Source: Thozetella sp. PMI_491 (Eukaryota > Ascomycota > Sordariomycetes > Chaetosphaeriales > Chaetosphaeriaceae). From it: a stretch of DNA of 64,000 nucleotides. Location of the stretch: positions 496,001 through 560,000 of the forward strand of contig MU270043.1 in assembly GCA_021432635.1 (NCBI GenBank), written 5' to 3'. Shown in pieces: positions 22,978-33,729 of this stretch. The notes beneath the pieces are model-generated. The model was given only the letters and a program-made list of their open reading frames with translations, had not been told where the DNA came from and searched no databases. Every line of letters starts with the position of its first letter. The first letter of the stretch is position 1. The position numbers and the translations under genes were made by a program.

Positions 22978-23582
22978 TATCCAAAGTTCCAAGAACCACA
23001 CTTCTCGCCGGGCGGTGGGGGCGTGGGGACGCCTTTACGATGATGCGGTCAAGCGCAAGAAATGTCTTCTATTACCCGGAGCAGGCGCGCGTGTGTAACT
23101 AGGATCGATCGCTGCTGGGCTGCGACCTATCCAATGACTGGGAACCACAAAAGGGGAAGCGGGAAGCACCTAGCTGTTGCCAGTGCTCCCCGTAAGAAAC
23201 ATGAAGAGACTGATCTCTTGAAGAAGAATATCCCCCTTCCTCTCCTCCTTCGCTCTCTCCTCCTCCTTCCTTCCGTATTCCTCCGTGCATGGCTACTCCT
23301 CCGAAATGCCGGATCGCTCCTCTTCCACCATCGCGATCGGCGCGATAAAGGCCGGCGGCACGGGGCCGCGGCCGAACCCGTAGGAAGCCATGGTCGCGGT
23401 GCTGTCCGACGCGGGCTCTCTCCTCTTCGCGCACGAAGGGAGAGGCGCGTCGCATACCGGTAGGGACCATAAATCAAGGCGATGAGACACGTGTAAGACG
23501 TGTGCAAGCAAACTTGAGGCTCTTAGGTATAACCGAGTTGTGCATCGGGTTTTCTTAACCCGGCGTAGGTGTCAGAAGGCGC
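22978..23582. other. Convergent intergenic region, ASK1 / small protein
   Basis: 605 bp between two converging stops. A CT-rich block lies at about 23229-23284. Opposite-strand open frames here are Arg/Ser-rich and unconvincing. Confidence 0.5.
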
Positions 23583-23804
23583 CTAGAGATAAGACCGCAT
23601 AGGGACGGTCAGGATCATGCGGAAAGGATCGGTCTCCTTGACCTCCTCGCGCTTGGGCTTGCTGGAGCGCGAGACTTTGGACTTGGCCTTCTCCTTCAGG
23701 AGACCCATCCGGCTGCTGAAGCTGGAGATGGACGCGGCGTCGTCGTTCATGTCCTTGTCCTTGCGGTTGGATAGGAAGGTGGCGTAGGAGGGCTGAGAAG
23801 GCAT
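23583..23804 (-). CDS. Small uncharacterised protein, 73 residues
   Basis: The frame from the ATG at 23804 encodes MPSQPSYATFLSNRKDKDMN..., ending in DPFRMILTVPMRSYL. It is highly charged, with Lys/Arg-rich segments (LLKEKAKSKVSRSSKPKREE) and a Ser-rich patch (AASISSFSSR) but no membrane segment, signal peptide or cysteine. The frame extends upstream, but that part translates a TG/CA microsatellite (23936-23964) and is probably the 5' untranslated region. Its organised composition and crisp C-terminus make it a plausible real gene; similar short proteins occur in related fungi as far as I recall. Function unknown. Confidence 0.6.
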   Translation of the reverse strand: MPSQPSYATFLSNRKDKDMNDDAASISSFSSRMGLLKEKAKSKVSRSSKPKREEVKETDPFRMILTVPMRSYL

Positions 23805-23935
23805 GTTGGGTTTGTTCTTGTGTGATAGGACGGCTGGGACGTGGTCTGGTATGGTGGCTAGAGGGCAGAGGCTAGGCAATGCGAAGATGGATGGCAGCTT
23901 GGAAGCGTTTGCTTGAGGATCTTGAGAGGCTTTGT

Positions 23936-23964
23936 AAGTGTGTGTATGGGTGTGTGTGTGTGTG
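23936..23964. repeat. TG/CA microsatellite
   Basis: An alternating TG tract with a few interruptions, lying in the probable 5' leader of the 73-residue minus-strand gene. Confidence 0.85.
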
Positions 23965-24321
23965 ATGAGTGAAGGAGAGGTAAACGCCTCAGGCACGGGA
24001 ATGATGCCTCTACTTATACGTATCGAACACATCCCATCACCAACTACGTATACATAGGGATACGGCTTATACATGGTCCATAGGAGCCGCCGTGGTGGGC
24101 TCAGACCCGATGGTTCCTAGTTCGTACATGCTTACTGTACAAGTCCCCTTCGGAATACCTGCACGGGGCTCGGACTGCCAGTTAGATTACATCATGACTG
24201 TCCTTGTGGCTGTTGCGGGGACAGGGGGTCGTGAAAGACCTGCCGGTGAGTCACTTCACAAGGGTAAGGCTATGCTAATTCCGAATGCGAGTAGCGAGGG
24301 ACGAGGGAAGGATGGAGGGGG

Positions 24322-24344
24322 AAAAAAAAAAAAAAAAAAAAAAG
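24322..24344. repeat. Poly-A run of about 23
   Basis: An uninterrupted A run preceded by a G run (GGGGG). It might be the tail of an inserted retrotransposed copy, but no coding match precedes it. Length may be imprecise. Confidence 0.85.
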
Positions 24345-25510
24345 GTTACAAAAATTCCGAGCCACAGGGGGCGGCCGTCGGTTACTACGTAGACCACTGC
24401 AGGTAGGCCACGCCAGCCCTGCGCGTCGAGAACCCCGGCTCATTTCAGCGGAGTGCCTAAGAAGTGCCTAATCAGGATGGGAGGTATTGGGCTTATTGGT
24501 CTCCCTACGTATGGGTGCAGTCCTACACACCAACTAGGTACGCAGTAAGACTGTGCCCTCACCGCCCCACCGCGCCTCGAGTTGGCGAATGACTGTCTCT
24601 AAGCCGTGCAGGCCGTGTAACACCGCGCGCGTCTCATTTGTCAGTCGGGCCTTGCGGACATCCTAAGGAACTTACTCCGTAGTAAGGAATTCAGGCAACC
24701 CCCGACTAGGACCATGCAGCGCCAATAATCACCCTGAGGCCGCGATGGGGACCTGGTTTGGTCCTAGGCTGTCATAGGACTGCGCCACCTGAGTCACTGT
24801 CCGTGGGCCATAGCTATGTACATAGTAGTACGGGGCCCCATAAGACCGGCCCCGACTCGGAATAGGCGCATTCGCTACGGTCCATATTAGCAAATATGGC
24901 GGAACACCGCATGCCTGGGGGAGGCAGAAAGGAAGCATCGGACCAACAAATTTTTTTATGAAGGGTTTCATGACTGACGAGCCTTTGCAGGAAGGGAAAC
25001 TGGCACTGTCGTGAAGGCGAGAAATCCTCCGGCCAACCACGTCCCCGGACTATCCGGTCTTGCTGGTTCCTTCGTACGGCAACCGAAGGAACTACAAACG
25101 CCGAGTGCTGCGTCTTCAAGCATCATCGAAAAAGCTTTCGCTAGGCTTGGCCGCAGGGCGACGGCGTGGGCGTTGACGAAGCTCCACTCGGAGCCGCGAC
25201 GCCAGCCGAGGGGACCCCCGCAGCCGGCAGCCACTCCGAGCCAACAGGTTTACAGTAAGCGGCTTTGGCACTTGCGCGCTCGGCTTCCTAGCACACGCGT
25301 GCCGGGTCGTCGCAATCGCGTCGTTGGCTTGCTGCCTGCCTACTTGAGTTCCGGATTGGCTCGCCCGCAAGTACCAGTGCCGATACGGTGTGGAAAGGAA
25401 AACGAGCGCACTTGAGACATGAGAGCCTGATGCGACCCTGCTAAGTCCGTCTCCGGCGCAGCTCGCACATCATTGGGCCGGCCCCCGGCCCCTTTAAGTT
25501 CGGGACGCCA

Positions 25511-25589
25511 TATATCATCAGCACACCTGTGCCAACTTAGCTCCCATAGCTCGGCACGATCTATCACGAGCACACCTGTGCCCACTTGT
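25511..25589. repeat. Imperfect direct repeat, two ~30-nt copies
   Basis: Copies at about 25511-25540 and 25559-25589 share GAGCACACCTGTGCC-like cores (AGCACACCTGTGCC in both) followed by AACTT or CACTT. Start-to-start spacing is about 48 nt. Confidence 0.7.
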
Positions 25590-26842
25590 GTTAACTCAAC
25601 ACCACCCGCAAACTACCTGTCAAAGCTGGAGCGAATTCAGCATATGCACGGGTCGTGACTTTTGTTGTCGGTCAAGTTCCGACCTCCTGGCTCTTCCAGA
25701 TTGGCGCCGGCGCCATCTTCGGGCCCGCTGGGGCCACCGACCGCCGCCGTATTTCGTGTGGTGTAGAAAGGGGGCGGGGGCACATGTAGTTCTCTGGAAA
25801 CTCCATTGTTTCTCGGATCTAGGCAGATGGAACAGGGTCGTTCCCCCGGCCCCTGTGACCATCAGCTTGCAGGGCCGCCAGCGCGTCCGCGACATCAAGA
25901 CCATCTCACCAAATCCCGAGGCAGGCCTGTGCAGCAGGAAGAACCATGGATTATCCAGTCTAGCTAATATGAAGAATTTCATGTTGTCACCCCCCGTCTT
26001 ATCCTTTGCAGAGGAACGCTGTCCATAGATGTGCGCCTGTGAGCATGGTAGTGCTCCATGGACAAAAGTGAGCAATCACCCCTGCTGGCTGGACAACTGG
26101 ATCGTCATTCTTAGAGCCGGAAAACCCCCAAAGTAGCACAGACGTGCGTCTGGAACCTGTCGCCGACTTTCGGACGTTGCCAAATCCCTCATTGGACCTG
26201 ATGGAGGCTAGACTACGGTCCCATAGTTTCGCGGCCACGATCAGTCGCATGTTGGGCTTACCACCAGGCAGCTCTCGTAGTCAGCTGTTCGAATTTTTTA
26301 TGGTACCTTTCACATCTTGTTCCTGATACAGGCAGAATGGGGTTAAGGACGCGAGGGCTCCCTCTGCCTAAGGAGATTGGATAGGCAGCAGCATCATGAC
26401 CTCAAGCGCCAGGGAATAGGGCTGCCTTAGATCAATGGCCTGGGCCGCGGCCTACAACCAATCTACCGCTGTCTTTGTGCCGAATGAATACGATTCCTGG
26501 GATAACCCAAGCAATGCTGTAAGCATGTTGAGTGTTGGCCAGGCGTTTCTCTCCTAGAACGGGTCTACCCGAGAACATCAAACCAACACAACCATACCAT
26601 GGTCGAGGTAGGGCGATGCCTCGAGCTTCTCTCCGGTCCCCAGTTTTCCCTAGCTGGGCTCTGTCCAAGGCGTCCACATGAACCAGAAGCGCGCGCTGCA
26701 ACCATCTCTTGGGCTACACCCGGATCCTCTCTTAATATCCCTTGGTTCCATGGTATACCTGTAGCTCAATTGCTCTCATTCCCATCCCATGATACTGCAT
26801 AATCAAGACTACGGTCACCCATGATGTGCTCCAAAGGAGGCC

Positions 26843-26865
26843 AGAGTGGCTGCGTTAGCCACTCT
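26843..26865. other. Perfect 9-bp hairpin
   Basis: AGAGTGGCT and its exact inverse AGCCACTCT flank a 5-base loop (GCGTT). No coding sequence is adjacent. It could be a relic of a mobile element end or chance. Confidence 0.6.
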
Positions 26866-27367
26866 GCAGCGCCAAGGAATATGGAAGGGGATGCTCGTAC
26901 AATTCACCGCTTGGGTCATATCTTGACAGCCTGAAGAATACAGCGTGATTGTCCTGCTGGCAAGTCTACTCCCCTCATGTTAAACCTCCGCGAGCACTCA
27001 AGCCGTCCTTGAGCTTCCATTATCCCAGTAATTGCTACCTATTCATACCGATATCTTAGGTGGAAATGAGGTAAATGAGGGTTCGCAGTATCCATCCCTG
27101 CGCGCCCTGCAGACTAGGAGCTGTCTAAGTGCTCTAAGGGTCTGCTCAAAGAGACATTTGTGTCAAGACTGCTCGGATTATCCCACCTTGGCCTGATTCC
27201 TGGATCTTCATCGGCTTGAATAAATTACTCTAGCATGATCATGCAGCTAACCTCGGGCGGAGGTCGCATGCCCTATACCCTCCTGCCATCTACGTCATTA
27301 AGTGTCACTCGGTCGCTTCGCAAAAACAGGTGCTACTCTCTCCTTGGGTTTATAATGGCTTGAGAAC

Positions 27368-27514
27368 ATGGCCCCTGATTACCCACAACCAGATATTGTA
27401 TGCATCATCGATGCGCTGCATGAGGCACCTCTGGACGCCGCTAACTCTGCCCTCGATGGCAATAGTTGGGCAAATCGGGCAGCCACGCGGTGTCTATATC
27501 AAACTACAAAGTAG
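27368..27514 (+). pseudogene. Possible NACHT-type Walker B remnant
   Basis: A 48-codon frame from ATG 27368 reads MAPDYPQPDIVCIIDALHEA then APLDAANSALDG. The block VCIIDALHEA resembles the Walker B strand of fungal NACHT NLR proteins (usually IDALDEC), with the acidic D of DEC replaced by H. About 300-400 bases downstream another open piece reads LLRLLTNRP, which recalls the NACHT LLTSRP block, but spacing is too long and stops intervene. I treat it as a possible decayed fragment only. Confidence 0.15.
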
Positions 27515-29067
27515 AAAGACTTCCAAAACCGCTAAAAGAACACAAGAATAAATGATTGCGTGGTCCAAGCTTCAGCGGAGGTGCGTGCTGTGGCAGCCTG
27601 CCCTTGGCGGAGTGGGACCCCTGCTAGGGCTCTTCGCTGACCCCTTTTCTAAGTCAACAAAGTGCAGCCTCTACCTAGGTAGTAAGCCAACGCCGCCTGC
27701 TAACGCCGCACAAGGGCAGACCCGAGCTATGGTTACCGATAATCGATCACGACGGCAAGGTCCAGCATTGGACGGGCTGGCTGGAATGCGGAGCCGATAT
27801 CCTGTTTGACTGCTCCTTTAGACTCAGTACATCATTCGTGAAGCATTCTCTTTTGCGATTACTTACAAATCGCCCCAAGGCGTCAAGTACCGAATATGGA
27901 ATAACCGAATACACATTCGTGGATCCTAGTGTCGAGCCACCAGGATAGATGCCCCTCGCGAAAGCTTGGGCAGGACCAGCTGCTCCAGGTACTGGTTAGG
28001 CACCTCGGCCACGCTGTGACCCGCTTGAGTATGTCTTCTCATGAGACGTGCCTGACGCCCTACGGTTGACCATGGACATTGGTCGCTGTTTGGACAGGTC
28101 ACTCTTCACAGGAAATAAGGTGGAGGCTTGTTAATCGTATTCGTTTTCGAGTTCATGCTGGCGGAAGGGACGACTTTGAGGAGTGGGTAAGTCTGAGCTT
28201 CAGAACACTTGACCGATGACCAGCGTCCAGTGGCTTGTCCTGTCGCACGGTCGAATTGCCATAATTTCCATATGCCACGGACGTGGCTTGCTCATGTAGG
28301 TACTTGCTCTACACCGTCCAATTCCAGCGTTTCTCGCACGGCTAGCCCCTCTCCGCCCCGTGGAGGCGTGGCCAGAGGTCTGTCTGATAAGCCACTCAAC
28401 AAAAAAAAAATCAAACCTAAAACTGAGACTTCTAGTCTCACACGCCATGGGGGGTGACCAGCGACTGCCAAAGTCAATGGTGTATTGCGTGCTGTAAGTA
28501 GAGCCTGGATGCTTGGCCGTGTGCCCTGTCGATGTGCTGCATCGAGACGAGTCTAGCTTGCCCGACGAACTTCAAGGGCAGGAGGTCTATGTGATCGTGG
28601 CGATGTTGTAGATTCTATACATCTCCGACTCACCTTGGCCAAGCTCTCGATGGCCCAAGTCCCGGCGGTCTTTCTCTTTGTCACGGGTGCTAAGTGCCAG
28701 CTGCTCTTGCTTATTAGTTGGTGCAGCGGAATTACCTGCCGTTCTGGCGTGGCTTCCCAGCAGGAAATTGACCCATCTCTTGTCTGGAGGAGGCAGCCGC
28801 AGTTTTGAATATCCTAGATTCTTCCCGCGAGGCTCACCCCATTCACCACCAGAACACCCTTTCTCCTCCGGCAACTCGTCGACGTCCCTTTCCCTGTCGT
28901 GAGAGTGCCATCTAAAGCAAACGCCCGGTGGGTTTCCGCATCCCTAGGCCGTGTAACCCCAAATCAAGCCCCCCTTCGCCCTCCTTCGCGACCCGGGCTC
29001 TTTTTCATTTTGTCCCGGGAAAACAACAAAAAAAGATAGCCACACAACAATCACGGCTGTAGTAACG

Positions 29068-30810
29068 ATGGGAACCAACGGAACGACCTTCACATCGCCT
29101 CTGGCGAGCCTCAAGTACGGGCCCGTCAGCCTGCCGCCTCAGATCGAGTTTGTGGTGGATGCGATCGCGAACACCAGCATATGGGCCGTCCTGGTAACCG
29201 TCCTCGCCGTGCTCGTCGCCTATGATCAGGGTATGGCTTCTCATACGCTCGCCGTTGAGCGCGTCCGCATCGCTAATTGCAGTCTCAGTTAGCTACATCG
29301 TCAACAAGGGCTCCATCGCTGGCCCGGCCTGGAAGATGCCTTTCATCGGTCCCTTCCTGCAGTCGATGAATCCCAAGTTCGAAGAGTATCATGCCAAATG
29401 GCTGAGTGGTCCCCTCAGCTGCGTCTCGGTCTTCCACAAGTAGGTGCACCCCCGAATCGAACCCCCCTCCATCCTCCTCTTCCGCCGACCCTGTCCGCCT
29501 TCGATCGCCTGAACACTAAGCCCTCGGTCCGCAGGTTTGTCGTCATCGCCTCAACTCGCGACGTGGCCCGGAAGGTGTTCAATTCGCCGGCCTATGTCAA
29601 GCCTTGCGTGGTCGATGTCGCCCATAAGCTTCTCGGCGCGGATAACTGGGTCTTCCTGGACGGTAAAGCTCACGTCGAGTTCCGCAAAGGCCTAAACCAC
29701 CTCTTTACCCGCAAAGCCCTGGAGCTATACCTCCCAAGGCAGGAGGAGGTGTACAAGAAGTACTTCAGACAGTTCCTCGAGATCACCAAGGACGCTGGTG
29801 GCAAGCCTGTGCCCTTCATGCCACAATTCCGTGAGCTCATGTGCGCCGTGTCCTGCCGCACTTTCGTCGGCCACTATATGACGGATGAAGCCATCAAGAA
29901 GATCGCTGACGACTATTACCTTATCACTGCGGCCCTGGAGCTGGTCAACTTTCCGATCATCGTCCCCTACACTAGGGCCTGGTACGGCAAGAAGGCAGCG
30001 GACATGGTCCTCGCCGAATTCACCCGGTGCGCCGCCAAGAGTCGCGCGTGCATGCTGGCGGGAGGCGAGGTATCTAGCATCATGGATGCTTGGGTGGAAC
30101 AGATGGTTCAGTCGGCCCGCTGGCGGGAGGCGGAAGCCGAAGGTCGTTCGACCGACGGTATGCAGAAGCCCAACCCGCTGCTTCGCGACTTCACCGATTA
30201 TGAGATCGCCCAGACTGTCTTCACCTTCCTGTTCGCCTCGCAGGATGCCACCAGCAGCGCTGCGACCTGGCTTTTCCAGATTATGGCTCAACGCCCTGAC
30301 GTCCTGGACCGTGTTCGCGAGGAGAATCTCAAAGTCCGCAACGGAGACATCCATGCCGCACTGAACCTAGATCAGCTGGAGTCGCTGACCTATACTCGCG
30401 CCGTCGTCCGCGAACTGCTGCGCTACCGCCCTCCGGTCCTCATGACTCCGTACTTAGCCAAGAAGCCATTCCCGATCACCCCGGAGTACACGGCCCCCAA
30501 GGGATCCATGGTCATCGCGACGACGTACATGGCCCTGCGCGACCCTGACGTGTACGAGAACCCCGACGAGTTCGATCCCGAGCGGTACTACACCGGCGAC
30601 GCTGAGGTCAAGGGTGCCAAAAACTTCCTGGTGTTTGGCACCGGGGCGCACTACTGCCTCGGTCAGCACTATGCTCAGTACAACCTCGCCCTGTTTGTGG
30701 GAAAGGCCTCGCTCCTCCTCGACTGGAAGCACCATCCTACGCCCCTTTCGGAAGAAATCAAGGTGTTCGCAACTATCTTCCCCATGGTAGGCTGTGGATT
30801 CTCTGCATAA
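29068..30810 (+). CDS. ERG5: Sterol C-22 desaturase, cytochrome P450 CYP61 (Erg5)
   Basis: join(29068..29230,29289..29439,29535..30810), 529 residues. Introns of 58 and 95 nt; the second joins VFHK to [13 protein letters not shown]. Erg5 introduces the C22-C23 double bond in ergosterol synthesis at the endoplasmic reticulum. The N-terminus has one membrane segment ([17 protein letters not shown]). Landmarks: [35 protein letters not shown], the I-helix with the CYP61-type [10 protein letters not shown], ExxR in [16 protein letters not shown], and the heme loop [11 protein letters not shown] with axial Cys at about residue 479. Length and motifs match the family. The first intron has two in-frame acceptors 6 nt apart (29282 and 29288); I chose the downstream one, which gives [11 protein letters not shown]. 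Lone gene on this side of a 5-kb gene-poor stretch. Confidence 0.96.
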
Positions 30811-31629
30811 GAAATGACTGCAGTTGCTTACTGGAGAATAGGATGATTGCCCATTGACCTTTGAGGAGAGGAAATGGTAGACAGCGATCGCCTCGGTTTA
30901 GGACTAGAGTAACGGAGCCGTACTTGATCCTTTCACCTTGGTGCTCCAACCCGGCGACGCAGCGAGGCTGATCACTCCCTTGGTCAGGCTGCCTCGCGAT
31001 TAATGAGGATTTCACGAGCAACTCGTGGTTGTGTTGGCCGGAGCAGAAGCCTGATGGGAGCGTTCGGGTGCCTGGCCCAGACCACGTGTTGGTCAGCTTT
31101 ATGATGCCGGCCAGCCTAAGACTCTAATGGTTATTCGCTTTGTATACATAATAGGCAATTGATTGCGGCTCTTCCTAACTAGGCCCATCCAAAAAAGACA
31201 GAATGTGTGAGCTCTAGTGCCATAGATTCTATATGACAAATTTGCCAATTCCGTCGTTGTCGTTGGAAACCGCAGTTCAGGGTTGTTCATTGGCCTGGCG
31301 AAGCAAGCCAAGCTGGAGAGAAATCGCAACCTGGCAGTGGGCGCCGCCAGAAGAAACTGTAAAGGAAAGGAGCGGTCCTCGGATTATATAGTCACTGGGA
31401 CGCTAGCCCACATGAACTGCACAGTCGAGTCAGCCGTCGCCGTTGGTTTGCTTAGCTCCTCGGTGCCGCTCTATGGCCGAGTTTGTCGATTACTACGCAC
31501 TGCTTGGGGAACGTGGGGCGACCTCTGGACTTAGCTCCGAGCTCTGCAGCTCCCACGGGCCGAAAGTCTGGAGACCTCACTTCATCCGCCGCGACACGCT
31601 CTGGCATTTCTCTCCCAACAACCTGCCAA
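30811..31629. other. Intergenic region ERG5-rhodanese
   Basis: 819 bp with the ERG5 3' flank and the rhodanese gene promoter. No further gene seen. Confidence 0.55.
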
Positions 31630-32365
31630 ATGGCATCTAGAAGATCCCTCAGCGCCGCCTTGCAGGCAATTTCTCGGACAGGCCTCCGATTGCAGCAGCA
31701 AACTCCAGCCTTGCCCTCACGGGCAGCGCAGATTCCGGCAAGGCGACTTGTTCCCCTGTCGAGCCGGGGCTCGGGTCTGCCGAGGCCTGCGAAGGCTGTC
31801 GGTGCGCGCGCATATTCGCAGGCTAGCCAGGCGAAGGTCTGGAGCTTCGAGGATGTGAGTTCGGCGCTCGTATGGCCCTGAGTTCGAGCGTGGTGCTGAC
31901 ACGGCGCTGTGGTTAAGGTCCAAAAGGTGACGAACGAGGCGCAACCCGGTGTGATCATCGTCGGTACGTTTCCCCGCACAGATGCCGATATGCCTACAAT
32001 GCAGAGCGTATGCATGCGTTGCAGCCAAGCTCTCGGATTGAAATCGTGACGCAATTGCTCACATGGTGCTCACAGACGCCCGCGAGCCCGGCGAGCTTCA
32101 GCAGACGGGCCGCATCCCTGGCGCGATCAACATCCCCATCACTTCGGCCCCGGACAGCTTCCACATCAAAGACGAAGATTTTGAAGACCGGTTCGGATAC
32201 CCGCGCCCTGCCAAGGACGCCGAGGTGGTTTTCTACTGTAAGGCTGGTGTGCGGAGCCGAGCGGCGGCAGGGCTTGCGAGGGACGCCGGTTGGACCAAGG
32301 TGGGCGAGTACCCCGGCAGCTGGGTGGACTGGTTTGAGAAGGGTGGAAAGGTGGAAAGGAAGTGA
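31630..32365 (+). CDS. Single-domain rhodanese (thiosulfate sulfurtransferase), probably mitochondrial
   Basis: join(31630..31854,31918..31963,32076..32365), 186 residues. Introns of 63 and 112 nt flank a 46-nt exon; joins give WSFED|VQKVTNE and VIIV|DAREPGEL. Rhodaneses move sulfane sulfur from a donor such as thiosulfate onto an active-site Cys. The first ~70 residues are Ser/Arg/Ala-rich without acidic residues (MASRRSLSAALQAISRTGLR), a good mitochondrial presequence. The rhodanese domain runs from ~72 to the end: DAREPGEL, GRIPGAINIP, and the active-site loop CKAGVRS with Cys at about residue 145, then GWTKVGEYPGSWVDW. Comparable to yeast Rdl2-type proteins. Convergent with the YIP1 gene. 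Confidence 0.93.
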
Positions 32366-32699
32366 GGGATATATACCCAAGACCTGGCCTGGGCTACAGG
32401 GAAACGTTATGCCTGGGGTAGCGGGGCGAGGAAGTCTTTCACTGTATGCCCCAAGACGCGTAAATCGCCAAGAGCTGGCAAACCGCCGACTAGATTTCTC
32501 CAGGAGGATATGCTCGCTTCCGAGTTAATATGGACCAGATGTCTACTGCTACAGTGTTACAAGATATTCCCACAGACGGGACCCGTTGACGCCACGCATG
32601 CCTCCAAGGCACCCAATGCAAACCTACACACACCGCGCAACCAGACTCTCATAACAGGCACCGGCCGTCCGCTTGGCTGCCACGACTCCGTTTCACTCC
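32366..32699. other. Convergent intergenic region, rhodanese / YIP1
   Basis: 334 bp between two converging stop codons; nothing beyond 3' flanks seen. Confidence 0.6.
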
Positions 32700-33729
32700 T
32701 CAGAACATCGCTGGCGAACCAGCTGTATTTTCCGCAGCGGGCGGCGTCGTGGCATCTCCACTCTTGGCTGGGCTGCCGTTGGCGAAGAAAAGCACATCGA
32801 TGGCGATAGCAAGGCCAAAGTGCAGAGCCAGCACCAGGATCAGCAGTATCTTGCTGGTCTGGCGGTCGGTGGCGCTCAGGACGGGGTATAGGTTGCGAAG
32901 GAGGAAGGCAACCGAGAGGCCGAAGCCGAGGAAAACGAAGACCCAGTTGAGAATATAGATGGGCGACCAGCTGATGAGAGCGACTGGGATCCAGATCAGG
33001 TTGCCGTAGCCGTACAGCGCCCAGCACTCGAGCAGGTTGGCACTCTCGGAGCCAAAGTACCGGAGTGCGAGGTACAGACCCATAGGTACGAAGAGCGTGT
33101 AGCCGTAGATGAGGCCGGCGGCACCTAGAGAGGAGCATCGTTAGCCGAGCTCGACCACGTGTACGCCTACGAACGGCGTCGGCAAGGAGGACAAGATGAG
33201 AACCCTACCGCTCAGAAGTTTGAAGTCATATGCGAATGGCTCCTGCCCCGTTGTTGCCAGGTAATCGCTGATAGTTCCGCCGAGGAACAGGATAAGCACC
33301 ACAGTCGTCGCGATCCAGAACGGACCGTACAGATCGGGATTGCCTTCGAGCACGTCGAGGAAGTTGGCCCGCGGGTACAGGGCAGCCCAGCATCGTGATA
33401 GTACCGAAGATGTGTCGACATCGAAGAACTGGGCGTAGAAGCCGTACGTCCACAAGAACCGCTTGCCTGATGACGACGGCGTGGTAGCGGGGAGTGGGAG
33501 GCCGGAAGCACCTCCTTTTCGATTAGCAGGGCCTGTCTCGTTGAAATTACTGTTGTGGAACTCAAGGTCTTCTTGCAGGTCCGTGTGGCCGAGGTCGCCC
33601 TGTTGTGTAGAGGCCATAGCATAAGCGAGCTGTCCCGTTGAAGCAATCGTCGCGCTCGAGGAAGGATGCGTATTCGGAGCTTACCTCGTCGTCCACGTCT
33701 ACGACGGCGTCATATCCAGACCCTGACAT
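32700..33729 (-). CDS. YIP1-family Golgi membrane protein (YIPF1/2, Yip5-like)
   Basis: complement(join(32700..33124,33209..33599,33685..33729)), 286 residues. Exon 1 encodes only MSGSGYDAVVDVDDE; exon 2 continues GDLGHTDLQEDLEFHNSNFN. An alternative acceptor 30 nt upstream (exon 2 from 33629) would insert ten residues; I prefer the shorter form because DDEGDLGHTDLQ matches the family. Intron 2 joins KLLSG to AAGLIYGYTLF. YIP1 proteins are multi-span membrane proteins that bind Rab GTPases in early Golgi traffic. The N-terminal half is cytosolic, with RFLWTYGFYAQFFDVDTSSVL and the conserved YPRANFLDVLEGNPDLYGPFW split across this text as the family's entry block. Five membrane segments follow: VVLILFLGGTISDYLA, IYGYTLFVPMGLYLAL, LIWIPVALISW, ILNWVFVFLGFGLSV and ILLILVLALHFGLAIAI. 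Confidence 0.92.

Larger units (their letters stand above)
23805..29067. other. Gene-poor region between the small protein gene and ERG5
   Basis: 5.3 kb without a supportable gene. It holds an A23 run (24322-24344), an imperfect direct repeat (25511-25589), a perfect short hairpin (26843-26865) and scattered protein-like peptides broken by stops near 27368-27514, 27820-27930 and 28130-28220. From about 26.0 to 28.2 kb it appears somewhat richer in A and T than the flanks. The last few hundred bases are the ERG5 promoter and leader. Confidence 0.45.

Noticed and set aside
29450-29470. GAATCGAACCCCC as a minus-strand tRNA B box
   Set aside because: It lies inside ERG5 intron 2 and the T-stem would need G-G pairs.
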